A DNA stretch of 6,023 bases from Bacteroidales bacterium (GTDB taxonomy: Bacteria; Bacteroidota; Bacteroidia; Bacteroidales; UBA3663). The stretch lies in assembly GCA_030526445.1 (NCBI GenBank), contig JAUNCV010000009.1, forward strand, positions 13,487 to 19,509, written 5' to 3'. The notes under the pieces are model-generated. The model worked only from the letters and a program-made list of their open reading frames with translations, was not told the DNA's origin and searched no databases. The translations under genes were made by a program, and so were the position numbers. Positions 5,368 through 6,023 of the stretch are shown piece after piece. Position 1 is the stretch's first letter. Every line of letters starts with the position of its first letter.

Positions 5368-6023
5368 ATGAACGATTGCATTTCAGATTTCCTCGTCTAT
5401 CTCAAGGTAGAGAAGAACTACTCAGAGTTGACGGTGGAGGCTTATCGTAAAGCCTTGCAAGATTATGAGGATTTTGTAAGTAGCTATTTCGGAGCGTTCG
5501 ATCCTTTGAACCCAGAGCTTATTCATGCAAGAGCTTGGATGGTTGAAATGGGAAAGCGCAAATGGAAAGTTGCTTCAATAAAGTTGCAGGTTTCTGCTCT
5601 TCGGAGTTTTTATAAGTTCCTGCGCAAGAAAGGTATGATAGAAGAGAATCCGTTAGATCTCTTGCCTACACCTCAGGTGCCAAAACCGCTTCCTGTTTGG
5701 GTTCGCGAAGAACAAATGGACTCTTTGATCGATGAAACTGAATTCGGAAATGATTTCGAGGGAGTCCGAGATCACCTGATTGTGACAATGCTCTACTCAA
5801 CAGGCATGCGTCGCTCAGAGATAGCAGGGGTCTTGGGTTCGGATGTTGATTTCTCTTTGCGAAATATCCGAGTTACAGGAAAAGGAAACAAGCAAAGACT
5901 CATTCCTTTTGGTCAGGAACTATATGATCTTTTGAAGAATTATGAGGCAATGCGTAATGAAACGGTAGGAGGTCCTACTCTTTATTTGTTCACAAATGCC
6001 GATGGAGAGGGTCTTAAACCTCA
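5368..6023 (+). CDS. xerC: Tyrosine recombinase, XerC/XerD type (3' end missing)
   Basis: The first 218 residues of a site-specific tyrosine recombinase, of the kind that resolves chromosome dimers at dif. The N-terminal SAM-like core-binding domain covers about residues 1-87 (F-L-V-Y-L-K-V-E-K-N-Y-S at 8-19 is typical). A linker ending in KPLPVWVRE follows (106-114), then the catalytic domain. The first catalytic Arg is Arg148 in STGMRRSE (144-151) and the beta-hairpin Lys is Lys172 in GKGNKQR (171-177), the same numbers as in E. coli XerD. The HxxR box and the Tyr nucleophile lie beyond the right edge. The sequence resembles the Bacteroidetes Xer protein that usually precedes the ribosome-hibernation factor gene, so hpf may follow (inference). 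A housekeeping role is more likely than an integrase role because no mobile-element genes or att repeats are visible. The XerC versus XerD label is uncertain. Confidence 0.88.
   Translation, partial: MNDCISDFLVYLKVEKNYSELTVEAYRKALQDYEDFVSSYFGAFDPLNPELIHARAWMVEMGKRKWKVASIKLQVSALRSFYKFLRKKGMIEENPLDLLPTPQVPKPLPVWVREEQMDSLIDETEFGNDFEGVRDHLIVTMLYSTGMRRSEIAGVLGSDVDFSLRNIRVTGKGNKQRLIPFGQELYDLLKNYEAMRNETVGGPTLYLFTNADGEGLKP

Noticed and set aside
5100..5381. 93-codon - strand open frame crossing the divergent gap
   Set aside because: It overlaps both the nucleotidyltransferase and xerC starts, begins upstream of the likely promoter, and has no recognisable domain.
5368..6023. Tyrosine recombinase as the integrase of a mobile element carrying the module
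   Set aside because: Its sequence resembles chromosomal Xer proteins, and no att-like direct repeats, tRNA gene or other mobility genes are visible.
1..6023. CRISPR arrays, tRNA or rRNA genes, insertion-sequence ends
   Set aside because: No regularly spaced repeats, cloverleaf-type sequence or terminal inverted repeats were found on reading both strands.

Overview
The window looks like chromosomal DNA of a Bacteroidales bacterium, most likely Prevotella or a close relative. The evidence is moderately AT-rich DNA, starts without a clear Shine-Dalgarno, promoters of the Bacteroidetes type (TTTG, about 20 bases, TAnnTTTG), and protein families in forms typical of that order. The genus is inferred from general resemblance and was not tested.

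Left part (1-2344, + strand): a tightly spaced set of three genes. It begins inside an S24/S26-family serine protease that has a Ser-His-type active site like ER/archaeal signal peptidases. Next come a 90-residue PqqD-like protein (the peptide-binding RRE fold of RiPP pathways) and a one-chain ABC exporter with a membrane domain and an ATPase. This resembles a peptide maturation and export module. No precursor peptide and no modifying enzyme are visible; they would have to lie upstream of base 1 or elsewhere.

Middle (2345-2638): there is no protein gene. The - strand carries a well-formed promoter, and about 110 bases further on a 12-bp hairpin with a UUCG loop followed by U residues. Together they define a candidate small RNA of about 140 nt. 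The rlmD promoter probably lies at the right end of this gap.

Right part: rlmD (23S rRNA uracil-5 methyltransferase, + strand) converges on a PF14907-type nucleotidyltransferase gene (- strand), with 6 bases between the stop codons. The best terminator for rlmD lies about 105 bases inside the coding sequence of the opposing gene. The nucleotidyltransferase family recurs in RiPP and lasso-peptide clusters, so it may work with the protease-PqqD-exporter set although it is on the other strand and behind a housekeeping gene. Divergent from it is a xerC-type tyrosine recombinase that runs off the right edge.

The most notable items are the possible RiPP-like module split around rlmD, the candidate small RNA, and the terminator embedded in an opposing gene.
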